From Sphagnum compactum (Eukaryota; Bryophyta; Sphagnopsida; Sphagnales), in contig OZ234496.1 of NCBI GenBank assembly GCA_965153455.1, positions 7,201,207-7,265,206 on the forward strand: a stretch of 64,000 nucleotides of DNA, given 5' to 3'. The position numbers and the translations under genes were made by a program. Under the pieces are notes generated by a model that was given only the letters and a program-made list of their open reading frames with translations, did no database searches and was not told the DNA's origin. Numbering within the stretch: position 1 is the first letter of the stretch; each line of letters starts with the position of its first letter. Of the stretch, positions 11,789-23,079 are shown one piece after another.

Positions 11789-12395
11789 GTTTTACTGCCT
11801 ATCCACGGAAGAAGACGAAGATCCCGGGAAGACCGTGAGAAGCGAAAGGAAGCGAAGCGAAGAAGATCCAACACGTGGGCCACACACCTGTCAATTGTGT
11901 CCTCGAGCGAAAGACGCACGAGTCCGCTTGCGATTGCTCATCCCATCACCCAATCGGGATCCTTCCTTCCTTGAGAGAATGGCTGAATTTCCTTTCCCAA
12001 TGCGCTGGTGATTGTGCCTCACAAATCTGATGGGGCGAGAATCATCCGGCACTTGTCGCTTCCTGGTTGCCCGTCTCCCACGTGGCCCTGCTGCTGCGCA
12101 AACAAACATTGCGAGTACGAGAATGCAAAACGCAAAGTCATGTAAAGAATTCGTGAACAATACTTACTTCTTCTTACCAGATTGTGTTGTTGGCTGTTGG
12201 CAACGGACAGACGGACGCACCCACAGACATTGAGATCCAGATTCAGATTCAGACACACACAGGTTGGATTCATAAACCCATTTCTGATAAACATTGCATA
12301 AATCGATCGATGGGTTCTTGCTGGATCTTTTGATAGGAGGAGGAATTGGTTGAGAAGTGGGCTGAGATTCTTCTTCAGTTACAGAGAAGGGTGGT
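11789..12395 (+). promoter_or_regulatory. GC-rich upstream region of the DREB2-type gene with two ABRE/G-box sites
   Basis: CACGTGGG lies at 11872-11879 and CACGTGGC at 12079-12086. Both contain the ACGTGG ABRE core bound by bZIP factors of the AREB/ABF family, which are known to drive DREB2A in Arabidopsis. A weak TATA-like GCATAAAT sits near 12295. The transcription start cannot be fixed by eye. Long antisense frames here are low-complexity artefacts. Confidence 0.55.
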
Positions 12396-12434
12396 CGTAG
12401 TAGTAGTAGTCGTAGTAGTAGTAGTAGTAGTAGT
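12396..12434. repeat. (GTA)n microsatellite
   Basis: About 12 GTA triplets with one CGTA interruption, in the probable upstream or leader region of the DREB2-type gene. Confidence 0.9.
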
Positions 12435-13050
12435 GGAGTGATTGATGATGAGTAGGGGAAATTATCAGGGTGGGAAACAAGGCCTTCATGGATTCTTGAA
12501 GAGAGGTGGGTGGTGAGCAAAGGTTGACAATTGTAAAGTCTGTGAACAATTTTTGAGAAGTTTGTTTTGTATTTCTTGGTTGCAGCAGGAACCCACAAGA
12601 AAAGAATTGGTACGGGAGGGAAGAAAGTAAGAGGAAAGAAGAAAGAAAAGGGGTTGAGAATCGACAAGGTCAGGAACATTTCTTCATTCTTAAGCTTTCT
12701 GGAATTGGATTGTATCAGGGTTTGAGACTGCAGGAATCGATCCTGTTTGCAGCGAGAGTTTTAGAATCGTGTTTACCTTCGAGGCGAAGAATTTGACAGA
12801 GTTAGCACACACGAGGGGCGCACAGAAACAGAGAGACAGAGACGCAGAGAGACAGAGAAGCAGGCGCACAGGCACATGCAAAGGGGGGCACACGTATTGA
12901 ACAGCGCAAAGGATAGTTGGGATTTCAGCTCGGTAACCGCTGGATTCAGATGGAGTTGAGCCGCCGCCGCAGCAGCTTGGGCTGCAAAGCATACATTTCA
13001 CGAGAGGCAGGCGGCGGAAGAGAGTGGGTAACGCGACGAGCAACAATCCT

Positions 13051-14448
13051 ATGCAGCATGGGAGCTCGGTGGCAGAGACGTTATCCTGGTGGGCAACTCA
13101 GAACCAGAGAAACAACAACAACAACAGTAGCTCGGGACGAGGAGGGGCAACAGCAGGAGGAGGGAGCACCCATCATCACTCTGACCAAGCAGATTACAGC
13201 CTCGACCGTGGACCACGCAAGAACATCCGCAAAGCTCCTGCAAAAGGCTCAAAGAAAGGGTGCATGAAAGGAAAAGGTGGCCCAGAAAATGCCAAATGCA
13301 TCTACAGAGGCGTCAGGCAAAGGACTTGGGGCAAATGGGTTGCGGAGATCCGAGAACCCAATCGCGGCTCTCGTCTCTGGCTCGGCACTTACGCTACTGC
13401 AGAGGAAGCAGCTCTCGCTTATGATGAAGCTGCCAGAGTTCTTTACGGCTCTTGTGCTCTTCTCAACATGCCTGATGGCGTTCCATCTGCTCCCAATTCT
13501 GCAGCTCAATATGCTCCTAGTATGACAGACTTGTCTCTGCCTCTGTCTGTCTCTGTCTCGATTGCAATTGATTTTGTTCAAGCTCGGACTTTAGGTCTAA
13601 GATTGGGTACTGAATTTTCCTTCTTGTTGTTGATGCCAGGTGAACAACTTCCACCTTCAGCTTCTGTGAGTGGATTAGGTTCTAGAGTGAACAGGGAAGT
13701 GGAAGCGACAACAATGAGTGCAGCATCGGCCACAACTAAACCCGAGTGTCATGATGCAAACTTGGACACAGCAGACTCAGGATCTCCTCGCAAGCTTGCA
13801 GCAGAAGCTGAGCTTCCGGAATCTTCTAGTAACTGGTTGACTGCAGCTGAGGTGAAGCATGAATTTGGGGGAGGAGGAGCTGGTGGTGGTAGTAGTACTC
13901 AAGCTGCTGCTGCTGTAGCAGCAGACAATCACCGTGCACTTGATCTTGAAACAACTCGAGAGCAAGCTCTTGAAGATTGCCCTGATCTACTTGACTGTAA
14001 TTTCGACTTTTTGGATATGAAACTGGACGAGGAAGATCTATTGCCGCATCTGCTCACCCGAACTCCCAGCAATGCCAGCACAATGACAAATTCGAGTACA
14101 TATTCCAAGGATTTGTGGGCAAACCTTGCTTGCCAAATGACCATCTCAGATGGTACATTCAGTTCGAATGTTTCCAATGATAGTACATTGACAGCAAGTG
14201 TGGAGAATGGTGGTGGTGGTGATAGTGCAGCAGCACCAGCAGCTCCTTTAGTTGCAGAATTATCTCTTGAAGAAATTGAGCCATTGATCGGACAAGATTT
14301 TATCTTCCAAGGATCACCAGAGATGGAGATGTCAGTGAGCTCGCCTGAGGTACAGATGCTTGAAACTTCATCTCTCATGAAGAAGAAGGAATCTTGGTCT
14401 GCTTTGCTGCAAACACCTCCAGATTTGTTGGCACGAAAAGGCGCTTGA
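13051..14448 (+). CDS. DREB2: DREB2-type AP2/ERF transcription factor
   Basis: Nuclear DNA-binding protein of 465 aa that would bind dehydration-responsive (DRE/CRT) promoter sites in drought, heat or ABA responses. The first in-frame ATG (13051) is used; the frame opens slightly earlier, but only with GTG. Visible parts: N-terminal [10 protein letters not shown], matching the VAExLxxW start of DREB2 proteins; the DREB2 basic motif [18 protein letters not shown] (residues 63-80), which includes a likely NLS; and the AP2 domain (83-141, YRGVRQR to LLNMP) with the DREB-specific Val14 and Glu19 in WVAEIRE. The C-terminal half is acidic, with likely activation segments [20 protein letters not shown] and [11 protein letters not shown]. 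Residues 157-196 are an odd hydrophobic insert that may be an intron (13520-13639). Two ABRE sites upstream suggest ABA control. Confidence 0.93.
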   Translation: MQHGSSVAETLSWWATQNQRNNNNNSSSGRGGATAGGGSTHHHSDQADYSLDRGPRKNIRKAPAKGSKKGCMKGKGGPENAKCIYRGVRQRTWGKWVAEIREPNRGSRLWLGTYATAEEAALAYDEAARVLYGSCALLNMPDGVPSAPNSAAQYAPSMTDLSLPLSVSVSIAIDFVQARTLGLRLGTEFSFLLLMPGEQLPPSASVSGLGSRVNREVEATTMSAASATTKPECHDANLDTADSGSPRKLAAEAELPESSSNWLTAAEVKHEFGGGGAGGGSSTQAAAAVAADNHRALDLETTREQALEDCPDLLDCNFDFLDMKLDEEDLLPHLLTRTPSNASTMTNSSTYSKDLWANLACQMTISDGTFSSNVSNDSTLTASVENGGGGDSAAAPAAPLVAELSLEEIEPLIGQDFIFQGSPEMEMSVSSPEVQMLETSSLMKKKESWSALLQTPPDLLARKGA

Positions 14449-14788
14449 AAAAACACACACTCATTCGAGACAAAAATGCATTGTACAGCTTTTGCATTGG
14501 GGGTGGTTCAGATCTTATTTCAGGCAAAACCTGAAAGTTGAGAGACTCTTCCGAATGTAAATTGCAATTTTGTACTCAATGTGAAACAAGGGGTGGGAAA
14601 ACCTCACTTCTTCACAAATGGATTGAGCCAATATGCATCCAACTTTTGAAGATGATAGGACAAGATCTGGAATTGGGTTTTGTTTTTGTAGTGGTGATGA
14701 TCATATGCGTGAAATGGTGACCAAAATGTGTCTGTAGAACATGAATTTTTTAAAATTGTGAATGTGCCACCTCAGACCTTACTGTCAT
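14449..14788 (+). other. Probable 3' UTR of the DREB2-type gene
   Basis: Sequence directly after the stop, with no other gene. No strong AATAAA signal was seen, so the end of the transcript is not fixed. Confidence 0.4.
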
Positions 14789-14894
14789 GGAATGGCCTTT
14801 CCCTTGCCCATTATGTTGGGTATGTCACCTGGCTCACCCTGACAGGCTTGCCTGGCACCTAACCCAACATAATGGGCAGGGGCTTGACCATTCC
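14789..14894. repeat. Foldback with 33-bp arms
   Basis: The two arms (14789-14821 and 14862-14894) pair at 28 of 33 positions, including a perfect 16-bp block GCCCATTATGTTGGGT next to the loop. The 40-nt loop holds the small palindrome CAGGCTTGCCTG. It lies 340 bp after the DREB2 stop codon, so it may be transcribed as part of the 3' UTR. Alternatives are a small MITE or a hairpin RNA gene. Confidence 0.8.
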
Positions 14895-15249
14895 TTAATA
14901 CATTCTTGTATTCAGCATGCATTTCTGGGTTCACTGGCTTGTGTATCTGACTTTAATGAAGGGAAGATTGTATAGTTCTCGAACAACCCGCAATTCCATT
15001 GCCTGAAGTATATACCAACATTCAAGTGCATTGTCCTGATTGATGCCGCCCTGATAGTGCTAGCAATTGTAACACTGCACATGCAATCAAAACTAGTGAG
15101 TTTCCACTCAAAGAAGTGTGTTCTCACCTCACCTTATGCAAAGCTGTTGTGCAATGAGATATTTCCATTCTTCTGGCTCTTTCAGCATTTCTGCAAACTC
15201 TGCACTGACTTTTATCTTGTGAACTGTGTAATTTGAACAAAATGAGAAC

Positions 15250-16110
15250 TGCTTGCAATCTTAGGCTAGTTTCTACACGATGTAGGAAATGTCACAAGGA
15301 AATTGCCAGCATGATCACCAGTGGTGACTACCATCAAGACACAGCATTTTGAGTTTTACAGACCAGTTTTACAGACCAAAGCTTGGCACTTTACATGAGG
15401 ACTGTCATATAAACCATCATCATGTTGAAACACACAATCCTGCCCCAAATTGCTGGGGACCTCTTGGAGATACAAAGCTTCACTGTGAAAGAAACTCATG
15501 AGAAAGTCTGGATGCAATAGGTTCAGCATCCTGAACAGAGCAATTTTTCAACACACCCAAATTGCTGGATACAGAAACAAATTGTTCAAACTTGAATTGT
15601 ATGAAGAAATCACATTGTGGCTACCAAGTCCACGTCAAATTACGTGTTATCGCACATTAAAACTGCCTTACAAATCTACCTGGACCATATTTCACACCGA
15701 ATGGGATAACAAGCTGAACAAATGCAGCCAATCAGTGAGAAAAGCTGTCTTGTATTGGTCTTGTGGTGCAATTGATATATGATGATATCCTCAAAAGCCA
15801 TCCAGAAATGAAGCTGTGTCATGTCCTATCACTGTATTCAGAAATTCAACAGTAAAGTGTTAAGGGTATGGATGTTTAATAAAACTTGTTGCTAACTTGT
15901 CCAAATCTTGTTTAAAAATTGCAACATAATTAGAACTCATGTGTTTTTACTGAGTGAGGAGCCGTTGGTTCCATTGTATTTGGCTCAATTCAGTGTTGAG
16001 CTAACTCCAATGAGATTCCTCTCAAAGTCATTGTATGTCCAAGCAAAGATGTCTTTGAACTCCATCTAGAGAGAGCAGCAAGTAATGAAGATCTTTACGG
16101 TTCAAGTGCA
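15250..16110 (-). mobile_element. Ty3/gypsy reverse-transcriptase remnant
   Basis: On the minus strand, MEFKDIFAWTYNDF (about 16020-16065) is the conserved start of the gypsy reverse-transcriptase region. QDLDKL and, at 15725-15850, VIGHDTASFLDGF then GYHHISIAPQDQYKTAFLT follow; these are the RT motif around FLDxxSGYxQ. A stop replaces the Ser/Trp-type codon before GYHH, there is a short deletion between the first two blocks, and the YxDD region is not readable. It is a dead fragment. Limits are approximate, and the part from 15250 to 15720 is assigned only by continuity. Confidence 0.72.
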
Positions 16111-19100
16111 ACTTCTTTTTTCCACAAACTAAGGAGTATCCACAATTCTCCAAATTGTGTTTTGTGCATTGTTCGATTTCTTGAATTTGAACTTGTGTTT
16201 GAAGTGATGGTACAATTTCAAAAGTTCATTTTGTAGCTAGAGAATCATGTATCCCAGGAAGAACGGACAATATTATGTATGGGTGGGGCGCCAATGTCAA
16301 TAAAACAATCACAAAGAATGAAGATCACTTAACTGAACTGTATGTGACTGACAAGATAAAGGATCCATTATTGAGGAACTAAAGGAGGCGATGCAAAGGC
16401 TTCATGAAGAGCATGCTAATCCTCTGTTGTGAAAAAAATATATTTTGTTGAAAATTTATTCTCCTTTAAATTTACCAAGAGTTATGTTAAGTTTTTGTGT
16501 CAAAAATCCACCTTATGTGTTTTTCAAAATGCTAAATAAAATTTTGAAAATTTGCTCCCAAAATAATATTATATGTACAAAAACAAAATTATATATTTCC
16601 TTTTCTAGGTTAGCACCCTTATAGTGTGTTTTCACCTTGCAACCATGTTGTCATTTGCATACACCACATGTTGGGCCCACAATGATTATTCCCAATTGAT
16701 TTATCATTGCTCTATTTGTTAAGGACCTTGGTTTGAATGTGCTAAGAGGCATCTGAAATAAACAAAAAGGTGGTGTGTGAGTAAAATCAAAAATCTTCCC
16801 TATTCTTAGGTTTTAGGCAATGAAAGATGTGATGGGTACCACTCATGCAAATCATGCACGCAATAATTTTTTTCACATTCTAGGATTTAAAGAAAACCTA
16901 TAACTTTCATGCAGCTTTCATCCATTGGCGTATTGGACAAACTTTTGACAACAACTAATTCATGCATGTGTAGAAACTCAAACTTAACATAAATAAAGAA
17001 GCCTTGAAGAATAAAATACATGATGATCAATGACAAAATAAACAAATTTGTTAGTTTTTACAAAGTGTTTATTTGTTTTCAAGAGGAGATTAAATATATC
17101 AAATTTCACAAAGACAATTTATAATGAAATTTTCCTCCATATTATTGTATTCAATCATGTATTAATTAACATTTAAACATTGTGGAATCTACCTCACAAT
17201 TGCTAGGCTTGATGTTGGTCACATATCACATGACAAAACCTCAAAATCATAGCAACATGCAAAAAATGGGATGACGATGGAAATATTTCTTTTGTGTGGA
17301 ATAGAAAATTGGTATGTAGATGATGCAATTTGGGAAGAAAGTTTAGTTTTAAATGAAAAGTCGTTCCAACCAAACAACACCAAAACAAAAATAAAGAAAA
17401 CAAATCAATTATTAATGAAAATAGCTTGTAAAGAATATGGCAATTTAGATGTTATTTATAAAGCTTTCATTCAAACTCACAATGATCTTGCACATGCCAT
17501 TTGTAATCATTGCAACTAACAAACCCCTTATAAAACATTAACACATAATTCAACTAGACTTTTTTTCACGACTTTAAATCAACCAAAAATATGACACAAA
17601 ACACCAACAAGCAAACCTAGACTTAATAATGACCCTATGTGTTTCAAATCAACCTACTCCCTAAATTTGGTACTTAGGATACCAACAATATAAGTTATGG
17701 AGCTTCTCCTCAAACAAGTCCTCACACTATTCTTGAAACATTTCGCATGACTTTTCTTTCTCATTTTTCAATTTTGCCATAAAGAGCCAAGGTTTTGAAT
17801 AATTCCATTATTACAACTAAAAGTGTCCCACCTTTTTTAATGTCTTCTCAACTTTCAAACTCAAGGACTCTCTCAACATCTCTTTGAACTCCTAATCCAA
17901 GAGCATCATTCAAGCGCATGAATTCAAATGTGACAAAATTTTACAACTTTGATTATCCACCTCTGTCAATGACACACTCAATTATTACCAAGAATGTTGA
18001 AACCTTGTTTAAATATGTTACATTGTGCACACACCTATCAAAATAGCCCGTATGGATAAGCCACCCACATTGGATCCATTGCCTATTCTATTCATATCCT
18101 TTTAACAAATGGAATAACTAGAACAACCTTTGCCCTTCTACCATTTTTTGTTTTATCTTGTATAACTTGTCACCATCTATTTTTGCCCAATTGTTAAGTT
18201 TGTCAAGGGAAGATGTGAAGTGTTGAACATAATTCATCCTCTCTAAGGGTGTCTCTATGGATGGTTCCTTATTCTTTCCTTGCTTAAGGTTGTGGGTAAA
18301 TGTAAGATTGAGTGTCTCACTATTGTGACAGTATTTTCCCATGTCACCCTTGATTCAAATACATATGATGATTTATTAATTAAAATTTGGATTTAGACTA
18401 ACAATTGAATTATGAAGAGAATTATGTGGTTATTTATTGATTAATAAAACTCATTTGTTAGAAGTAATAGACTTTTGAAGTTGAAAAATATGGGATGGTC
18501 ATCTAACTGGACCATTCCAAAATGGAAAATTTATATTGATTCACATTCCAATTTTTTTTATTGAGATTTAATATATGATATAATATAAAATGATAAATTC
18601 ATATGAAAAAAAATTTATTTGAAAACCTTAACTGGTTGATAGTTAGGGACATTTGGATGGTTAAAATTTGACCATATTTTCATAAGTCCATTTAAATTGT
18701 AATTTTTGTTTTTTTTTCAAAAAATTTGTCCCAAAAACATATGTTTTGAAAGCTTTACATGGGTCATTATTCATTTGGACTTTGTGGATTTTTTTATAAA
18801 AATGTTCAAATTAAAAAATGATATCAACTACATTAAATACAAGTTTTCACATAGATTTGGGAAAGTTTGTAGGTGATTAAACATGTATTATTCAAATATC
18901 AAAATAACAACATTTTAAAAAGTGACAACCATGTCTATTTGATCTTGTACGGACTTATAAGGATTGCAATTTCTACCGATATTGAAACAGTCAATTGTGC
19001 ATTCACTTCTGTTCATCATCTTTTAAATTCATTGTCTTCCCTTTTGGCCTCTTGATTCTTTAAAGGAAACTCACAAAAATGTGGGGGGACCACACATCCC

Positions 19101-19289
19101 CATCACAAAGTAATCACCTCAAGAAAGTATAGGGAATGAAGGAAACACCAATTTATGGTGTTATCCTCTTTAGCAAGAGATGTTTTGATGACATTAAATA
19201 GAGTTAAAAGTTTTCCTCATACGTAATTTGCTTACTACATTTTTGATAAATTGTGCTTATTCAAAGCACATCAAAAGGCCATACCTACG
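16111..19289. other. AT-rich spacer, nothing recognised
   Basis: Short frames only. The largest are a plus-strand ATG frame of 82 codons at 17271-17519 and a minus-strand one of 74 codons at 18118-18342. Neither shows a recognisable domain, and AT-rich chance frames of this size are expected. Confidence 0.45.
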
Positions 19290-20570
19290 TCCACACTAGA
19301 GGTCCAAGAATCTTACTAAAAAAATAAATACTTTCAAACTTAAGTCAACATCGTTCAACCCAAAAAGATAAAAAATAACGAAAATACTAAGGATATCAAG
19401 AGGTTGTTTTTCATAATAAAAACAACATGGGGGAAGGTTGATGGTGGAGGGAAGTCCTTCCTCTTGAGATCCAATGATGTTTCCCAATAACAAATGATAC
19501 CAAGAGTTATCAATTTTGCTTGGAACACTCCAAGAGCACCATACCTTGCGGAAGGCAACCCATACCGATGTCACTTTCAAGCAATCCATCAAGTAGTGTC
19601 ATGGAGGCTCAAGCTTGGGAGTGACAAACAATGTGGAAAGGATCAAGGCCCATTTGACCAAGCCAAGTACCCACCAATAGTTTGTTGTTCAAGATCATTT
19701 AAACAAGAGCGACAAGTTTACAAGGTTTTGAATAATGCCAAATGCAATGAATAACAAGTTTTAAAGTTATCTTCACTAAGTTTCAACCTTTGTATGAAAT
19801 TGAGAAGAGATAATTGTCCTAAATTTGTACTTCTCTTAGTGAGATAGCCCCTTTTGGTTGAATACCCAAAGAATGGAACATCTCCCAAAAAAAGAGACGG
19901 GAGACCAATGCCACTCTCCCAAGTCCCATGAAAAACTTTCCACGCAACCCAAATTGAAAAGCTAGAGTAACACATCATGTTTGGGTATAGAATTTGGACA
20001 TGGCAATTTAAAGGGACCTCCACAAGTCTCTTGCATCAACACCCTGACCAACTTGAGGTTGGTGGAAAACAATTGAATGTCATGAGGGCTAGATTTTTCA
20101 AGCTTCCTAGTATTTGAAACCCTTTTTATATTCAAAGCAACCCACAAAGTTTGAAAAGATTTCAGAAATATGATGGACCCAAGACTATAACATTCCTCAA
20201 ATTGACACACCCAATCCCCAACAACAAAAGCACGAGGGTAGTAGATCCATGGATCCCAAGGAATGCAAGAGGTGAACATACTACGGGTAGCAAGGTTAGA
20301 AGGAATACAATGAACACTCAAAATCCCACAAATCCATGATTCTTGTATAACCCACCTTAGAGATGGCCCTTCCTTCGTTTGCAACCCCTATTGACTTTGC
20401 CTAGGCCCTTAGAGAGATCTCCAAAAGCCAAAAAGGAGGACTTACGGAATTGGGAGAGTGAGGATATCCTATTTGACCTTGCCCTAGGTCTTTTCACTTT
20501 CCCTCCCCAAATGAAGTTGGGTCGCACATCCTTCAATTTGGATTCCAACATGCAATTATGTACCAAATGG
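19290..20570 (-). mobile_element. LINE reverse-transcriptase remnant (C-terminal part)
   Basis: Several minus-strand frames, broken by stops and shifts, read in order like the end of a plant LINE ORF2. NFIWGGK with LSQF and LAFGDLSKGLG (about 20570-20400) resembles the post-RT segment. A Trp-rich linker follows (GDWVCQFEE and others). At about 19560-19380 VPSKIDNSWYHLLLG and GLPSTINLPPCCF resemble the zinc-binding zf-RVT domain. The polymerase motifs themselves are absent. No poly-A tail or target-site duplication was identified. Clearly non-functional. Confidence 0.6.
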
Positions 20571-20604
20571 AGGCGAGAGTAATACCGTCACGATCCAACA
20601 ACAA

Positions 20605-20792
20605 TCCTTCAAGATTTTATTATAACTCTATAATAACTAATCTCAAGTTTCAACACAAGCCAAAATATCATCTTCCAAAAATCCTCATATAAAAACAGAC
20701 CCGTTACCTAGGGGCCTATAAAAATCCCTTAAGCTACTATACTCTATAATGAATCTAAACACAATATGCTTGCCTTGGTAGGCAAGGCCCCC
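20605..20792 (+). repeat. Dispersed repeat with TATA-like core, copy A
   Basis: Shares a colinear block with 43797-43980: CAATCTCAAGTTTCAACACA-type text, then CCTAGGGGCCTATAAAAATC, then AATGAATCTAAACACAATAT and GCCTTGGTA. The GGCCTATAAAAATC core looks like an LTR promoter, so both copies may be truncated solo LTRs. Confidence 0.7.
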
Positions 20793-20899
20793 AGCAATAA
20801 AGGGTGACCCCTGAAAATAGAGGGTATAACATCAAAGGTTCCTATTAGGGTGCTCATTATTCTTTACAAAATTCCTTTTTTAGAGTGCTGTCTTTCTTA

Positions 20900-21346
20900 G
20901 GGTAGCCTATTTGACCTTAGCCCAGTCAAATAGGTACGTTACCGTCCGCGAAAGTACCGGCTCAAAAAGATTTAGTGTTTTTTCTTTTTGTTTTTTTAAT
21001 GGAAGCGGCGGGAAGGCTCTGCGCAGGGAACGGCCAAATGAGACCGGCTGAGACGGTTCAGGGCAACTGACCACCGGCCCGTTGGAAGGAAAGCAAACAG
21101 AAGAAGACACGGCAGAAAATGAAACCAACCGGCTGAGACGGTTCCCGGTGACGGACGACCGGCCGCTTGGTACGTGGGGAGGAGTCAGACGAGATAGAGA
21201 GAGAAGAGAGAAGATAAAGAGGCGTCGTTGCGTCTCGTAAGAAACACATCGCAGCAAAACTCGAGCGTCGCGTCGGGGAGATTTATTAAGAGCAATCTTC
21301 GTTTCTCAAGCAGAAAAAGTGTTTGCAAACTCGCAATCGTTTACAG
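20900..21346 (+). promoter_or_regulatory. Promoter and leader exon of the thioredoxin h gene
   Basis: GC-rich relative to its flanks. It contains two copies, 85 bp apart, of CCGGCTGAGACGGTTC (21044-21059 and 21129-21144), each followed by a similar CACCGG/GACCGG tail. The second copy reads AACCG-N7-CGGTT, an inverted pair of MYB-like core sites. A G-box-like TACGTGGGG lies at about 21170. TTTACAG followed by GTGAGC at 21346/21347 looks like the end of a non-coding leader exon. Confidence 0.5.
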
Positions 21347-22096
21347 GTGAGCAAGCCTCTTAGTTTTTTTTTTTTTTAAATGGTTTTTTTCTTGGCTTTT
21401 ATGAACGTAAATCGATGCTGATTGAATCCGGACCTCCGGACTTGTTTTGGAATGGAAGATGTGGAGTGTGTACTGGAGTTTTGGTGTGACTGGACTGGAG
21501 GTTTTGGAAAGGGCCATGGTAGATAGGAAACAAACCTTTTGTTGTTGTTGTTGTTGTTGCTTGAAGCCGAGATGAGAGAATTTAGAGTATTCCTGTTTTT
21601 TGTTTGCAGCCTGGAATTTTTTCATTTGCCTTCTGATGCGTTCTTTGTTGTGCGTTGTTAAGACGTTTTAAGGATGTCATGTCCGCCGTAAGTTGTACAT
21701 GCACCGTGACGTGCTCAGAAATGTGAGAAAGTGTTCCGGGTTCTCTTGGCATCGGGAAGCGAATTCTGGTGACTTGATTTCGGTGTCTGTACGCCATGGT
21801 CTGCGGTTTGCCAGGGTTCGACGCCAAGGCTTTCACGCAAATATAGCTATAGACTACCTGCCTGACTCAACAGACAGGAAGGAGGAGCGCCTGCTTGCCA
21901 AAGCTTCCAAGATGGTCGATCAAACTCGTCAGAAACGGCCCTGCAGTTAATATCTGCACATCGTGTAGCCAGGGTCCTGACTCTGAGGCCTAATTGCAGA
22001 AAGAGTATGATTACCAGAGATGTCTTCTTCATTGTAAAGTACAGGATCGTGATGGTGGTTATGCGGGTTTTGTTGTGTGCAGAAATTTCAGGTATC

Positions 22097-22901
22097 ATGG
22101 CTGGGGATCATGGACTCGTGCATGTGGTAGACTCCAAGAGAGTTTGGGACTCCAAGATTCAAGAGTCCAAGTTGGCTGGAAAAATCGTAAGTGTGTATGT
22201 GCTCCTTTGTGAAGGAGTTTTCTTTCTCTCTGCACATGTCTGAAGCTCTTCCACCATAGCTGTTAATGAGCTTTTTGTCTGACAAAAGACATGGGAATTA
22301 GTGTTATATTTGTGTGATACTGAATGACAAGTAGTGGGTCTGGGATGGTTAACAGATTGTGGTGGATTTCACAGCCACCTGGTGTGGACCATGCCGCATT
22401 ATGTCTCCAATTTTCGTTGAACTGAGCAAGAACTATACATCCTTGATCTTTCTCAAGGTTGATGTTGATGAAGTGGCGGTAAGCTTTTTGTACTGTTCCT
22501 TAGTTTCCTTGGGATTGGGAGTTTTGAAGAGCATAGGAAACAAAGGAATTTCTTGGCATTCTTCAGGAAGATTTCCTAGAGATTTGCACCTGAAATGTGT
22601 ATCATGTGTTCCATTATGAGGATGAGTTCTCTGTTTTCAGAAGAGTGTAGAAGCAGGCAAGGTTTTGTGATGCAGATGAGAAGTGGTGTCCAGTTTGTTT
22701 GTGAAAGTGGAGGGAGGATTAAAAATTTGAAGGGATTGTGCCACTGGACTTGTGCAGGATGTGATGGCAGAGTGGGATGTACATGCAATGCCTACTTTCT
22801 TGTTTATCAAAGATGGGAAGCAGATTGACAAGATTGTTGGTGCAAACAAGGAAGAGCTGGACAAAAAAGTGCAACATTTTGCTTCACTAAGCCAATTGTA
22901 G
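22097..22901 (+). CDS. TRXH: Thioredoxin h (cytosolic), 3 coding exons
   Basis: Coding exons are 22097-22186, 22356-22478 and 22758-22901, all phase 0 with GT-AG introns of 169 and 279 nt, giving 118 aa, the usual size for a type h thioredoxin. It reduces disulfides in target proteins and is itself reduced by NADPH-thioredoxin reductase. [10 protein letters not shown] holds the active-site Cys40 and Cys43; the partner Asp is in VVDF (Asp34); the cis-proline is Pro83 in AMPTFLF. VDVDEVA and the C-terminal amphipathic helix are typical. There is no transit peptide, so cytosol is expected. A leader intron from 21347 to about 22081 or 22091 is likely (GTGAGC to TGTGCAG or TTTCAG). No defect was seen. 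Confidence 0.95.
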
Positions 22902-23073
22902 GGCCCTGATCATGTGTGAGGATGTCAAATATCATGCAGCTGAATTAATTTAGGGTTGAATTGAAAAGAATGATCGTGTTTTGGAGGGTGGAGAGAGTGA
23001 GTGAGTATAAGTTTATCTCTGAAAGTTGTGTTCCTTTCTGAAGTATAACAAGCAGGTTTCAGAAGTTATATAC

Positions 23074-23079
23074 AATAAA
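23074..23079 (+). terminator. Likely poly(A) signal of the thioredoxin gene
   Basis: AATAAA lies 173 bp after the thioredoxin stop codon, followed by a T-rich stretch. It is the best candidate in the 3' region. Confidence 0.5.

Noticed and set aside
12164-12679. 171-codon minus-strand frame
   Set aside because: Antisense to the DREB2 leader; its Leu run is the complement of the GTA microsatellite. No domain.
13024-13050. Nine extra codons before the DREB2 ATG
   Set aside because: The frame opens with GTG. In a plant nuclear gene the first ATG (13051) is the sensible start, and it lies just before the conserved VAExLxxW region.
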